DNA of 64,000 nucleotides from Psychrobacillus mangrovi (GTDB lineage: Bacteria > Bacillota > Bacilli > Bacillales_A > Planococcaceae), in the NCBI RefSeq assembly GCF_037104765.1, contig NZ_JBAWSY010000006.1:62001-126000 (forward strand), written 5' to 3'. Shown here piece by piece: positions 17,796-26,460 of this stretch (its first letter is position 1; every line of letters starts with the position of its first letter). The notes below the pieces were generated by a model. The model was given only the letters and a program-made list of their open reading frames with translations, was not told the origin of the DNA and ran no database searches. The position numbers were made by a program, and so were the translations under genes.

Positions 17796-18509
17796 ATGAA
17801 ACAACAAAAAACAGGCTTGTATATTTTAATTGTTTACTGCGTGATGCAACTTTCTGGAGCAATCTTTGCACCACTTTTACTTATACTATTTAAGTCTATG
17901 GACGTAAAAAATCCTCCATTGGTTGCTTCTGGATGGTGGGTATTCCTAAGTATGGGAATTGCTACACTGATAACACTCCTTTTAATTAGAAAAAATAATA
18001 ACTTTTTACGTCCCTTTAAAGGAAAACCGTCTCCTCTTTGGAAAACAATCGGCTGGGGAATCATCGGGTTCTTTCTCGTTTTCTTAGGGCAAGGTGTCGC
18101 AGCTACGATTGAACTCAAATTAGGTGTTGAACCTGGATCCGAAAATACAGCGCAATTTATAGAAATAGCACACGCTGTTCCATGGGCAATCTTTTCAATT
18201 GTAATTTTCGCTCCTATATTAGAGGAACTCATTTTCCGCCGTATCATTTTCGGCTCTTTATATCCAAAGACAAATTTCTTCGTCGCCGCATCTGTCAGTG
18301 CGATTGTCTTTGCAATCATTCACTTTGACTTTACGCACATCCTACTATATGCGGTTTCTGGGTTTATATTCGCTTTTATTTATCACAAGACAAAGCGAAT
18401 AGTGGCATCGATTATTTCCCACATGTTATTAAATGGGTTTGTTGTCCTCTTCCAGTTTTACGGAGAAACAATCCAAAAGTTTTTAGAAACATACTCTCAA
18501 ATGCCATAA
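17796..18509 (+). CDS. ydiL: CPBP family intramembrane metalloprotease
   Basis: The 237-residue membrane protein has about seven hydrophobic segments and the CPBP (Abi/CAAX-like) motifs: EELIFRRIIFG (Glu-Glu and Arg), FAIIHF (catalytic-type histidine) and a final H in SHMLLNG. Family members cleave membrane proteins or prenylated peptides; the target here is unknown. Position beside groESL matches ydiL of B. subtilis, on which the symbol rests. The start follows AAAGGAAC. It converges with rex across a structured repeat and a shared terminator. Confidence 0.85.
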   Translation: MKQQKTGLYILIVYCVMQLSGAIFAPLLLILFKSMDVKNPPLVASGWWVFLSMGIATLITLLLIRKNNNFLRPFKGKPSPLWKTIGWGIIGFFLVFLGQGVAATIELKLGVEPGSENTAQFIEIAHAVPWAIFSIVIFAPILEELIFRRIIFGSLYPKTNFFVAASVSAIVFAIIHFDFTHILLYAVSGFIFAFIYHKTKRIVASIISHMLLNGFVVLFQFYGETIQKFLETYSQMP

Positions 18510-18510
18510 A

Positions 18511-18733
18511 GAAAAGCGCAAGCGCCTATGAAGGGGAATACAGTCTAAGTTCGCGACATCGTGGTGCTCCTGCGCAAGCTCGTCGCAAAATAAAAGAACA
18601 TTTCGCAACGACTGTATGACCCACTTCGTGTGGGCCTCCGACAAGCAAATGTTCTTCCCACAAAGAAGTCGTTCTTTGACTTCGTTGGGGGAAGGTTATT
18701 TGACCTCGAGGGGCTAGGCGCTGGAGCTGGACA
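18511..18733. repeat. Structured intergenic repeat (GCGCAAGCGCC ... GGCGCTGGAGCTGGAC)
   Basis: The element begins GAAAAGCGCAAGCGCC and ends GGGGCTAGGCGCTGGAGC, so its ends can pair. Internal segments also pair (for example CCCACTTCGTGTGGG, and AAAGAACATTT-like sequence with AAATGTTCTT). Repeats with these ends occur many times in Bacillaceae genomes as far as I recall. A degenerate start (AGAAAAGCGTAAGC) is seen at 44549. It fills the gap between convergent ydiL and rex. Confidence 0.65.
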
Positions 18734-18739
18734 TAAATA

Positions 18740-18777
18740 AAAGCCTTCGACCCATCAGTATTGGGTAGAAGGCTTTC
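18740..18777. terminator. Bidirectional terminator between ydiL and rex
   Basis: AAAGCCTTC (18740-18748) pairs with GAAGGCTTT (18768-18776), with an inner CCCA/TGGG extension and T-rich flanks on both strands. Confidence 0.85.
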
Positions 18778-18780
18778 GTT

Positions 18781-19422
18781 TTATTCGCTATATTCATTTC
18801 TAATTAAATAAATAAGGGTTTGCACTTCGACAGACAAATCAATCGTATGAACCCGAATTGTATCTGGTACTGTCAAACGAATAGGGGTAAAGTTAAGAAT
18901 CCCTTTAATATTCGTTTTTGCTAATCGATCCGCTACTTCTTGAGCAGAACGGCTTGGAACGGTACATATAACCAACTCAATACCATGTTCCTCGAGCTTC
19001 GTCTCCATAACACTCGGATGATAAACTGGAATATCACTTACCATCATTCCTTCAATAGGTGCTTTTGTATCAAAAGCTACAACAATCTTAGTATTATGGT
19101 TTTTTTGAAAGTTATATTTTAGAAAAGCAGTTCCTAAACTACCAACTCCAATAAGAGCCACATTTGCAGCTTCATCTTGGTCGAGCGTTTTTCGAAAAAA
19201 TTGGAGTAAATTAGCGACATCGTAACCATAGCCTTTTTTGCCAAGTGCTCCAAAGTGCGAGAAATCTCTTCGAATTGTTGCTGAATCTATTTTCATTGCA
19301 TCGCTTAATTCTTGTGACGATACTCTTTTATGTCCAGCATTATGAAAACTTTGTAAAAATCTATAATATAATGGAAGCCTCTTCGTTGTTGCTTGAGGAA
19401 TTCTCGGTAGTTCAGGTTTCAT
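18781..19422 (-). CDS. rex: Redox-sensing transcriptional repressor Rex
   Basis: Rex is a homodimeric NADH/NAD-sensing repressor of fermentation and respiration genes. The 213-residue product has an N-terminal winged helix (QATTKRLPLYYRFL...SATIRRDFSHFG) and a C-terminal Rossmann domain with GVGSLGTAFL. Length is normal. The ATG at 19422 has GGAGGG 6 bp upstream; a TTG one codon earlier is possible. It diverges from the ABC-F gene and converges with ydiL, an arrangement like the B. subtilis ydiH region but without the moaC and tat genes. Confidence 0.97.
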   Translation of the reverse strand: MKPELPRIPQATTKRLPLYYRFLQSFHNAGHKRVSSQELSDAMKIDSATIRRDFSHFGALGKKGYGYDVANLLQFFRKTLDQDEAANVALIGVGSLGTAFLKYNFQKNHNTKIVVAFDTKAPIEGMMVSDIPVYHPSVMETKLEEHGIELVICTVPSRSAQEVADRLAKTNIKGILNFTPIRLTVPDTIRVHTIDLSVEVQTLIYLIRNEYSE

Positions 19423-19531
19423 CAAAAACCCTCCAATTTCTTACTTAACATTCATCTCATTATAAAGCTATAGCGTTGCAACGACAAGACCTATCTATTA
19501 CACTTAATATAGAATTGAGGTGCGAATCATC

Positions 19532-21466
19532 GTGATTGTTTTACAAGTAAATCAAGTAACAAAATCCTTTAATGGAGAAGATATATTAACAAACGTAAAG
19601 TTAGAGGTTCAGGATCGGGATCGAGTAGCTCTCGTTGGTCGAAACGGTGCCGGAAAATCTACATTACTTAAAATAATTGCTGGAGAAATGTCGTATGATT
19701 CCGGCGATATTATTATGCCAAAGAACATTCGATTAGGATACTTAGAACAACATGCCGGACTGGAATCCAAGCTTTCCATCTGGGAAGAAATGAAGTCTAT
19801 CTTTAATCATCTAATCGAATCTGAAAAAGAGCTTCGATCATTAGAAACGCAAATGGCGGATCCTTCTGTTTATGAAGACGCCGATGCCTATGCACGAGTT
19901 GCTGCTGCATACGATGAACTACAGCTAGCTTTCAATGAAGCTGGTGGTTATCGATACGAATCAGACATTCGTTCTATTTTACACGGAATGCGGTTTTTTC
20001 CTGATGATTATGATAAGCCTGTAACAGCATTATCTGGTGGTCAAAAGACTAGATTGGCACTAGCTAAGATGCTGCTGAGCAAACCAGATTTACTCATATT
20101 GGATGAGCCGACCAACCACTTAGACATTGAAACACTAAACTTTTTGGAAAACTACTTAAAAAACTATAGCGGTGCAATCTTGATTGTATCCCATGATCGT
20201 TACTTTTTAGATCAAGTAGTGAACTTTGTATATGAAGTGTCTCGTCATAATGTCACTAGATATGTCGGCAACTATAGTAACTATCTAGACCAAAAAGCAA
20301 AGAATTATGAACTTGATAAAAAAATGTACGAAAAACAGCAAGAGGAAAAAGCTAAACTAGAAGACTTCGTAAATCGAAATTTAGCTCGTGCTTCCACAAC
20401 AAAAATGGCACAGTCCAGACGTAAGGTAATTGAAAAAACGGACTGGATGGATTCACCGGACGGCGATGAAAAATCTGCTTCTTTCGGCTTTACGATTGAT
20501 CGACCAAGCGGAAACGACGTTCTTCGACTAGAAGAGGTTTCTGTTGGATACCCAGGAAAAACGGTTTCTTCCAACATATCCTTTTCGGTTTATAAACAGG
20601 ACCGTATAGCACTTGTTGGACCTAATGGTGTCGGTAAGTCTACCCTACTGAAAACCATTATGAAACAATTAGAGGATGCAGGCGGTAAAATTCAGTACGG
20701 CACAAACGTCCAATTTGGATACTACGATCAAGAACAAGCAGCGCTTACTGGCAATAAAACAGCTCTTCTTGAATTGTGGGATGAATGGCCGCTCATGAAT
20801 GAAAAGGATGTACGCACTGTTTTGGGCCGCTTCCTATTTAGTGGTGACGATGTTCAAAAAACCGTGTCAACCTTATCTGGTGGAGAGAAAGCTAGACTTG
20901 CACTAGCCAAGCTAATGCTGTTAAAAGCAAATACGTTAGTATTGGATGAGCCGACCAACCATTTAGATTTAGACAGTAAAGAAGTACTCGAGAATGCATT
21001 ACTCGATTTTCCAGGAACAATTCTTTTCGTCTCGCATGACCGTTACTTCATTAATAGAATAGCTACGAAAGTTATTGAATTATCTAATGATAACGCTGCG
21101 CTTTTCTTAGGCGATTACGATTACTATTTAGAAAAGAAACTCGAATTAGAAGAGTTGGCACTGGAGAGTGCAGGCGCAATTGAAAAAGCGGTTGTCGTGA
21201 AGCCAAGCACGTCTACAATTGATAAAGAAGCGAAGAAAAAAGAACGTCAGCTTCGAAGACAACTGGAAGAACTAGAATCACAAATACCATTAGTGGATAC
21301 AGAGATTGCTTCTATTGAAGAAAAACTCTGTGACCCGGAGATCTTCCAAGACCACGAAGCTGTACAGCAATTGCAAAAAGAGTTGGATCAATTAAAAGAA
21401 AAACAAGACGATTTGTCCAATGAATGGTTAGAATTACAGGAGCAATTAGAGGAAATCGTTTCATAA
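19532..21466 (+). CDS. ydiF: ABC-F family ATPase (YdiF type)
   Basis: This soluble protein of about 644 residues has two ABC ATPase domains and no membrane segments: Walker A GRNGAGKST and GPNGVGKST, signatures LSGGQKTRLALAK and LSGGEKARLALAK, and a linker between them. The charged coiled-coil tail is typical of Uup/YdiF types. ABC-F proteins act on ribosomes as translation factors. The GTG at 19532 is preferred, with GAGGTG 9 bp upstream; a GTG inside that motif (19520) is less likely. Its neighbours (rex, tsaD) match the B. subtilis ydiF locus. Confidence 0.9.
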   Translation: MIVLQVNQVTKSFNGEDILTNVKLEVQDRDRVALVGRNGAGKSTLLKIIAGEMSYDSGDIIMPKNIRLGYLEQHAGLESKLSIWEEMKSIFNHLIESEKELRSLETQMADPSVYEDADAYARVAAAYDELQLAFNEAGGYRYESDIRSILHGMRFFPDDYDKPVTALSGGQKTRLALAKMLLSKPDLLILDEPTNHLDIETLNFLENYLKNYSGAILIVSHDRYFLDQVVNFVYEVSRHNVTRYVGNYSNYLDQKAKNYELDKKMYEKQQEEKAKLEDFVNRNLARASTTKMAQSRRKVIEKTDWMDSPDGDEKSASFGFTIDRPSGNDVLRLEEVSVGYPGKTVSSNISFSVYKQDRIALVGPNGVGKSTLLKTIMKQLEDAGGKIQYGTNVQFGYYDQEQAALTGNKTALLELWDEWPLMNEKDVRTVLGRFLFSGDDVQKTVSTLSGGEKARLALAKLMLLKANTLVLDEPTNHLDLDSKEVLENALLDFPGTILFVSHDRYFINRIATKVIELSNDNAALFLGDYDYYLEKKLELEELALESAGAIEKAVVVKPSTSTIDKEAKKKERQLRRQLEELESQIPLVDTEIASIEEKLCDPEIFQDHEAVQQLQKELDQLKEKQDDLSNEWLELQEQLEEIVS

Positions 21467-21472
21467 GAATGA

Positions 21473-21512
21473 GTAGTGTAAACCACGCGGATGGTTTACA
21501 CTACTTTTTTAT
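21473..21512 (+). terminator. Terminator of ydiF
   Basis: GTAGTGTAAACCA (21473-21485) pairs perfectly with TGGTTTACACTAC (21492-21504), followed by TTTTTT. The loop and right arm include CGGATGGTTTA, complementary to the repeat units of the array just downstream. Confidence 0.92.
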
Positions 21513-21524
21513 TATGTATTAAGG

Positions 21525-21625
21525 AACCATCCGATTATTATGGTTAGCCATCCGATTATTGCTTATAACCATCCGATTATTTTGATAAACCATCCGATTA
21601 TCGCTCTGAACCATCCGATTGCTTG
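21525..21625. repeat. Array A: five 21-bp units, CCATCCGATTAT
   Basis: CCATCCGATT begins at 21527, 21548, 21569, 21590 and 21611, an exact 21-bp period, five copies. Only the first 12-15 bases of each unit are conserved. It lies between the ydiF terminator and the 3' end of the ynfA-like gene. Confidence 0.93.
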
Positions 21626-21641
21626 TTTTACACCCCATATT

Positions 21642-21977
21642 TTAATGGCGTGGAGCAAAAAGAATTACTAACACACCAACCAAGCATATACCTGCACCAA
21701 CCCAGTCATAAAAATCTGGTGTTTTTTTATCAATTCCCCAGCCCCATAATATAGAAAGAACAATAAACACACCACCATAAGCAGCATAAACTCTGCCAAA
21801 CGATGGGAAGGTTTGAAATGTAGCAATGACTCCATATAAAGCTAATGCTACTCCTCCAAAGACACCCCAATAATACGGCTTACCTTCTCTTAACCAAAGC
21901 CATATGAGATAACCACCACCAATTTCAGCCAATCCTGCAAGTATAAATAATGCAATTGCATAAAAAATTGAAATCAC
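21642..21977 (-). CDS. YnfA family (UPF0060) small membrane protein
   Basis: The 111-residue protein has four hydrophobic helices and family patterns AEIGGGYLIWLWLREGK near residue 18 and FGRVYAAYGGVFI near residue 64. YnfA proteins resemble small multidrug-resistance transporters, and some have reported efflux activity. Its substrate here is unknown. It converges with ydiF across array A and lies 220 bp from the DnaA-box cluster. The start ATG follows AAGGACGTGATTTC. Confidence 0.88.
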   Translation of the reverse strand: MISIFYAIALFILAGLAEIGGGYLIWLWLREGKPYYWGVFGGVALALYGVIATFQTFPSFGRVYAAYGGVFIVLSILWGWGIDKKTPDFYDWVGAGICLVGVLVILFAPRH

Positions 21978-22199
21978 GTCCTTAAATCAAATTATATTTT
22001 TCATCACTTCACAATAACAAAATTTTAAAGTACTCACCGAAACACTAGTTCTATGTAAAGACTAATTAAGCGTTTGTTCTCTACTCTTCAATAAATTATT
22101 TATAATATCTCACTAATTGTCGAGTCATTAAACTTTGCCAATTACTTTTTGTCGATTCATGCCCATATATGTTGGTCAAGTACAAATTTTTATTAATTT

Positions 22200-22370
22200 T
22201 TTTCCACAAATTTATTCACATAAAAAACCAAGTAATACCAACATATCAACAGACTTATACACATTGTCCACAGATTTCAAATACAGTTTTCCACAACAGT
22301 GTGTATAAATGTGACACTATATATTGAAATCCTCCAACTTATGCACATCTTATCCACAAATTGTGCATAA
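22200..22370. promoter_or_regulatory. DnaA-box cluster
   Basis: Six perfect TTATNCACA boxes occur at 22212-22220, 22255-22263, 22300-22308 (reverse), 22339-22347, 22350-22358 and 22362-22370 (reverse). Single-mismatch boxes are at 22200, 22264 and 22287. This density far exceeds chance. The window has no dnaA or dnaN, so it is not oriC. It is likely a DnaA-titrating or regulatory cluster next to tsaD, and I recall a B. subtilis cluster in the equivalent gcp-ydiF gap. Confidence 0.88.
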
Positions 22371-22410
22371 GTACGAATGTTCTCTATTGACATATGGGAA
22401 AAAAACTGTT

Positions 22411-22446
22411 AAAAAAATCCCCTTTTCTTGTCGAAGAAAAGAGGAT
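22411..22446 (-). terminator. Terminator of the tsa operon
   Basis: On the minus strand CCTCTTTTCTT and AAGAAAAGGGG form a hairpin with loop CGAC and are followed by T7, 60 bp past the tsaD stop codon. Confidence 0.88.
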
Positions 22447-22505
22447 ATTTGAATAAACTTCACATTAGAGGCACGCCTTACAAGCGAAGTGCTAACAGTC
22501 TGAAA

Positions 22506-23525
22506 TCAGTTCCAACTATTCAATTCCATTCCTGGTCGGCCATTCATCGACATATCCCCAAGTTGACCTGCCGCAAACTTCGAGTTTCCTGCTGCCGCAA
22601 TCATTGCTGCATTATCTGTGCACAATGAGATTGGTGGCACGTTAAACGGAATGTTCTCTTTCGCAAATGTTTCTTCTAATGATTTTCGAAGTCCTTTATT
22701 TGCTGCTACTCCACCTGCTGCAATGACTTGTTTTACATTAAACTCACGTGCTGCTCTTAGTGTTTTTGCAGTCAACACTTCAATTACACTCTCTTGGAAG
22801 CCTGCTGCTAGATGGTTTGGATTAATTTCCTCCCCACGCTGCTCCGCATTATGCTGATAGTTAATAACTGCAGATTTCAATCCACTAAAGCTAAAATCGT
22901 ATGACCCTTCTTCCAGCCAAGCCCTAGGAAACGGTACTGCCCCGTCACTTTCATTCGCAAGTCGATCGATATGTGGTCCTCCTGGATAAGGAAGATTTAA
23001 AACACGAGCAACCTTATCGTAAGCTTCCCCTGCTGCATCGTCTCGTGTTTCACCAATTAACTCGAACTGACCGTCTTCCTTCATTAATACAAGCTCGGTA
23101 TGTCCACCTGATACAACTAATGCTAGAAGCGGAAACTCCATCGGCTGAACGAGTGCATTGGCATAAATATGACCGGCGATATGATGCACGCCCACTAGTG
23201 GAAGTCCATTTGCAAAGGCAAAAGCTTTTGCCGCATTTATTCCAATTAAGAGCGCACCTACTAGTCCTGGCCCTTCCGTTACTGCTACGGCATCCAAATC
23301 TTTTGGTGTCATATTTGCTTTCTTCAACGCTTCTTCGATGACAATGGTGATTTGCTCCACATGGTGTCTTGAAGCGATTTCTGGAACCACTCCACCAAAA
23401 CGTTTATGGCTTTCGATTTGGGAAGCGACTACATTTGAAATAATTTCATGGCCGTTTTTCACTATGGAAGCTGCTGTTTCGTCGCAGCTCGTTTCTATTC
23501 CTAATATATATTGATCTTTTGTCAT
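22506..23525 (-). CDS. tsaD: tRNA threonylcarbamoyladenosine synthase subunit TsaD
   Basis: TsaD (formerly Gcp/YgjD) joins the threonylcarbamoyl group to A37 of ANN-decoding tRNAs together with TsaB and TsaE. The 339-residue ASKHA-fold protein has the metal-binding HHIAGHIYAN motif, the LGIETSCDETAAS start and GPGLVGALLIG. Length is normal. It is the last gene of tsaE-tsaB-rimI-tsaD and overlaps the rimI stop by 4 bp, indicating translational coupling. Confidence 0.98.
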   Translation of the reverse strand: MTKDQYILGIETSCDETAASIVKNGHEIISNVVASQIESHKRFGGVVPEIASRHHVEQITIVIEEALKKANMTPKDLDAVAVTEGPGLVGALLIGINAAKAFAFANGLPLVGVHHIAGHIYANALVQPMEFPLLALVVSGGHTELVLMKEDGQFELIGETRDDAAGEAYDKVARVLNLPYPGGPHIDRLANESDGAVPFPRAWLEEGSYDFSFSGLKSAVINYQHNAEQRGEEINPNHLAAGFQESVIEVLTAKTLRAAREFNVKQVIAAGGVAANKGLRKSLEETFAKENIPFNVPPISLCTDNAAMIAAAGNSKFAAGQLGDMSMNGRPGMELNSWN

Positions 23526-23971
23526 TTAAATTCCACCCACATCACAAGAGCATCCTCCTGTGTATCTGTATAATAATTTTTTCGGATACCGCCATCTTGG
23601 AAACCTAATTTATAATATAAGTTTTTAGCAACATCATTCGAAACACGGACTTCCAACGTCATAAGAACTACCTCATGTTCAAGAACCACACGAATAGCTT
23701 CTCGCATCAGGCCTTCTCCAATTTTCCTACCACGCATCTTTTCAGTGACTGCTACATTCGTAATATGGCTCTCATCCATGACGATCCACATTCCGCAGTA
23801 GCCGACAATTTCTTTTTCTTCTGTCTCTGCCACAATATAATACGAGTACAAATTAGTCGTCATTTCATGTGCGAACGCTTCTCTTGTCCAAGGAAGCGTG
23901 AAAGCTTCTTGCTCTATTCGTAAGATTTGATCGATATCCTCTATAGTCATTCTTCGATAATTAATTTCCAT
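23522..23971 (-). CDS. rimI: Ribosomal-protein-alanine N-acetyltransferase
   Basis: The 149-residue GNAT acetyltransferase has the acetyl-CoA loop in MRGRKIGEGLMREAI, EVRVSNDVAKNLYYKLGF, and the ending typical of RimI. RimI acetylates the N-terminus of ribosomal protein S18 in E. coli; the target in Firmicutes is less certain. Its place inside the tsa operon, overlapping both tsaB and tsaD, is the conserved ydiD position. Confidence 0.95.
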   Translation of the reverse strand: MEINYRRMTIEDIDQILRIEQEAFTLPWTREAFAHEMTTNLYSYYIVAETEEKEIVGYCGMWIVMDESHITNVAVTEKMRGRKIGEGLMREAIRVVLEHEVVLMTLEVRVSNDVAKNLYYKLGFQDGGIRKNYYTDTQEDALVMWVEFK

Positions 23972-24647
23972 TTTTCTTCTGCTCTTTCATCCAATTAGCC
24001 TCAGCTTCTGTTACACGCAAATACTCCGGTACAGTCGTGTGCACATCAGATGCTTCTTGATTTTTCGCAAGTTCAACTAAAACGGCTGCACTCGGCAAAT
24101 TAAATGCTGCATTCACCCGTTGCACCTTATCTCCAAGTACTTCTTTAATTTGTTCCCAGTGAATCACTACATCCATTCCTACAAATAAAACCGGTTGCCC
24201 CATCTCATCCACTGTTTGAAGTAGCTCCGCTAGCGACATATGCGCCTCCTTCACTACTTCTCCACTCACATAAATGCCCGCAAACACATTACCGCGTCTT
24301 GCATCCATAATGGAACAAACTACGCCGGAAAAGAACGGTACATTTCCAGCTATCACTTGTAAACTCGATATTGAAACTATCGGGATATTCAACGTCCATG
24401 CAAGTGTCTTTCCAATCGTTACTCCAATTCGCACGCCTGTATAAGACCCTGGACCGTTCGCTACAGCAATTGCATCAATTTCATTTGGCTTAATATCTGC
24501 CTTTTTTAATAATTCTTCAATTGCTGGCATCGTTCCGATTGAATGAGTAATTTTAAGCGACGACTTGTACTCTGCAAGCACTTGATCGTCCTTCACTATA
24601 GCAATCGCAAGTGGGGTATGTGATGTATCTATTCCTAACCAAATCAT
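23961..24647 (-). CDS. tsaB: tRNA threonylcarbamoyladenosine synthase subunit TsaB
   Basis: The 228-residue protein is the inactive-type ASKHA partner of TsaD. It starts WLGIDTSHTPLAIAI and has VANGPGSYTGVRIGVTIGK, both typical of TsaB (YdiC). It has no metal-binding HxxxH, as expected. It bridges TsaD and TsaE in the complex. Overlaps of 4 bp with tsaE and 11 bp with rimI show a tightly coupled operon. Confidence 0.97.
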   Translation of the reverse strand: MIWLGIDTSHTPLAIAIVKDDQVLAEYKSSLKITHSIGTMPAIEELLKKADIKPNEIDAIAVANGPGSYTGVRIGVTIGKTLAWTLNIPIVSISSLQVIAGNVPFFSGVVCSIMDARRGNVFAGIYVSGEVVKEAHMSLAELLQTVDEMGQPVLFVGMDVVIHWEQIKEVLGDKVQRVNAAFNLPSAAVLVELAKNQEASDVHTTVPEYLRVTEAEANWMKEQKKNGN

Positions 24648-25096
24648 TCAAAAAGCTCCTCGCATAATTGTTCATAACGTTTTCCAAACGGAGTAAACGT
24701 AAACTTTCTCTTCTCGTCTTCCAAACGCAGAATCTGAATCGCCAATCGCTCTGGCGGTAAATCTGCTTCTATTAAATTGGCCCACTCGATAATACTTACC
24801 GCGTCCCCGTAAAACAACTCGTCCCATCCTAAATCCTCATCACTATCAGCCAATCGATAGACATCCAAATGATTCAAAGGAAGTCGACCTTCATATTGCT
24901 TCAATATCGTAAACGTCGGAGAATTCACATTCCGTGTGATGCCAAGTCCTTTAGCAACACTTTTCGTAAAGGTCGTTTTGCCTGCTCCCAAATCGCCTTC
25001 TAACGTGAGCACATCTGCCGGTTCTAGAATAGCAGATAGCTGATGCGCAAGTTCCTCTGTTTCTTGCTCCGAATTAATTATACGCTCATACATCAT
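24644..25096 (-). CDS. tsaE: tRNA threonylcarbamoyladenosine ATPase TsaE
   Basis: The P-loop ATPase of about 150 residues has Walker A GDLGAGKTTF, followed by NVNSPTFTILKQYEG and HLDVYRL, the TsaE (YdiB) hallmarks. It drives turnover of the TsaBD complex. I chose the ATG at 25096 (MMYERI), with GAAAGGA 9 bp upstream. An in-frame start 8 codons earlier has a weaker site. It is the first gene of the operon. Confidence 0.96.
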   Translation of the reverse strand: MMYERIINSEQETEELAHQLSAILEPADVLTLEGDLGAGKTTFTKSVAKGLGITRNVNSPTFTILKQYEGRLPLNHLDVYRLADSDEDLGWDELFYGDAVSIIEWANLIEADLPPERLAIQILRLEDEKRKFTFTPFGKRYEQLCEELFE

Positions 25097-25200
25097 CAGT
25101 AGCTGTCCTTTCAAGTACATAACTATTTGACTCCTATTATAAAGAAATATGAGCCGGAAGTTAAGTATACAGTCCTTTTAGTGATTTACTGCATATAAAA

Positions 25201-25232
25201 AGACCATTTCAGCAAAATAGCGAAATGGTCTA
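25201..25232 (-). terminator. Terminator of the yugN-like gene
   Basis: AGACCATTTC (25201-25210) pairs with GAAATGGTCT (25222-25231). On the minus strand a T run follows, 8 bp past the stop codon. Confidence 0.85.
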
Positions 25233-25238
25233 TGTTCA

Positions 25239-25649
25239 TTAGTTTAAAAACTGTACTACCTGTTGTACAGCCTGCTCTCCAGCATGTGCCCATCTATTTT
25301 TATTCACAATCTGACCGTCTTTATCTAGCGGATCTTGAAATTGATCAAAACCAGTAGAAGTCATCAAGGAATTTACGTCTGTGTCCAATCCCATATTTAC
25401 CACATGTTTAATGACATAGGGCGTTTGAAAACGGATATATGCTTCATGATGATCTAGGTCACCCTCTAATACCTCAAAAGGTAGTCGCAAATAAATCGTC
25501 TCTCCACCATCTCGATGTAAAACATTGTCAAAGCTTCCTTTATGATAGTCCCAATTTCCACCAATTGAATAACCGAGATTTTGAATTCGACTTTTCAAAT
25601 CACCAAAATACGCCTTCTTACCTTCAAGTTCCGTATGCAACTGTAACAT
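25239..25649 (-). CDS. YugN-like family protein
   Basis: The soluble protein of about 136 residues contains LGYSIGGNWDYHKGSFDN and ends NRWAHAGEQAVQQVVQFL, which fits the YugN family of Bacillales. No function is established. I chose ATG at 25649 (MLQLHTELEG) because AAAGGAG lies 8 bp upstream; a GTG three codons earlier is too close to it. It is a single-gene unit with its own terminator. Confidence 0.75.
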   Translation of the reverse strand: MLQLHTELEGKKAYFGDLKSRIQNLGYSIGGNWDYHKGSFDNVLHRDGGETIYLRLPFEVLEGDLDHHEAYIRFQTPYVIKHVVNMGLDTDVNSLMTSTGFDQFQDPLDKDGQIVNKNRWAHAGEQAVQQVVQFLN

Positions 25650-25729
25650 GCCTACCACTCCTTTTTCAGATTCACAGTCCTATCTTTTCCATTACTTATT
25701 GAAAAAATACAAACCGAAAAAGAAGCTTC

Positions 25730-26350
25730 TTATTTGTTGAACAATCTTTGAAATAGTCTTCGAAAATATCCGACTTTATTATTACTACCATTAATCTCTT
25801 CTAGCTTTTGAACAATCAAATCCGACAAAATTTCATAACCCGCTTCACCAAAATGTAGACCGTCATTCTTTTCGCCTATTAATAGCTCTTTGTAGTTTGG
25901 TTTTGAATAAAGTACGGTAAAAAAATCAATCATATGACTCCCAGTTTCTTCTGCTACTTCTTTTACCGCTTTGGCATACTGCTTCAATCGTTCATTGGAT
26001 CGATTTGGTTGAAGTGCTTCGTCTATTGGTGCCGGAGTAATTAAAATCGTTTTTTCTGGTCCAATCCTTTTTGTGAATTCCGTAATATTTTGCTTAAATG
26101 TATCAAGCTCCACAAACTTATGTATGGAAGAATCATTTGCGCCAAACAAAACAGTAACTATGTCAGGCTTTCTAGCGAGTACATCTTTTTCAAATCGTTG
26201 CATCGCCTGCTCGGTTGTATTTCCGGAAATACCTGCATTTATGAAATGATAGTTTTTTAGCTTAGTAGTAAGTTTGAAAGTAAGGATAGGGGAAGGAAAA
26301 CCTTCTTTTCTAGCGGTGATACTATCCCCAAAACATACAACATCCAACAT
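25730..26350 (-). CDS. SGNH/GDSL-family hydrolase
   Basis: The 206-residue esterase/lipase-like protein has the four SGNH blocks: CFGDSITA (nucleophile Ser), NAGISGNT (Gly), FGANDSS (Asn) and DGLHFGEAGYE (Asp and His). It has no signal peptide, so it is probably cytosolic, like many GDSL acyl-esterases. The substrate is unknown. It diverges from the acyltransferase gene to its right; the two may share a role in acyl-group turnover, but that is speculation. Confidence 0.88.
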   Translation of the reverse strand: MLDVVCFGDSITARKEGFPSPILTFKLTTKLKNYHFINAGISGNTTEQAMQRFEKDVLARKPDIVTVLFGANDSSIHKFVELDTFKQNITEFTKRIGPEKTILITPAPIDEALQPNRSNERLKQYAKAVKEVAEETGSHMIDFFTVLYSKPNYKELLIGEKNDGLHFGEAGYEILSDLIVQKLEEINGSNNKVGYFRRLFQRLFNK

Positions 26351-26460
26351 TTTACAGTCCCCATTCTATAATATTGTAATATAATTGAAACACAATATAA
26401 GTTTATATTCACCTTATAATGGATAAATAAACATGGAGATCAAAGCTTGGAGGATGCTGT

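Noticed and set aside
22200..22370. Chromosomal origin oriC
   Set aside because: DnaA boxes are dense, but there is no dnaA, dnaN or rpmH nearby and no clear AT-rich unwinding element with oriC layout. It is called a DnaA-binding cluster instead.
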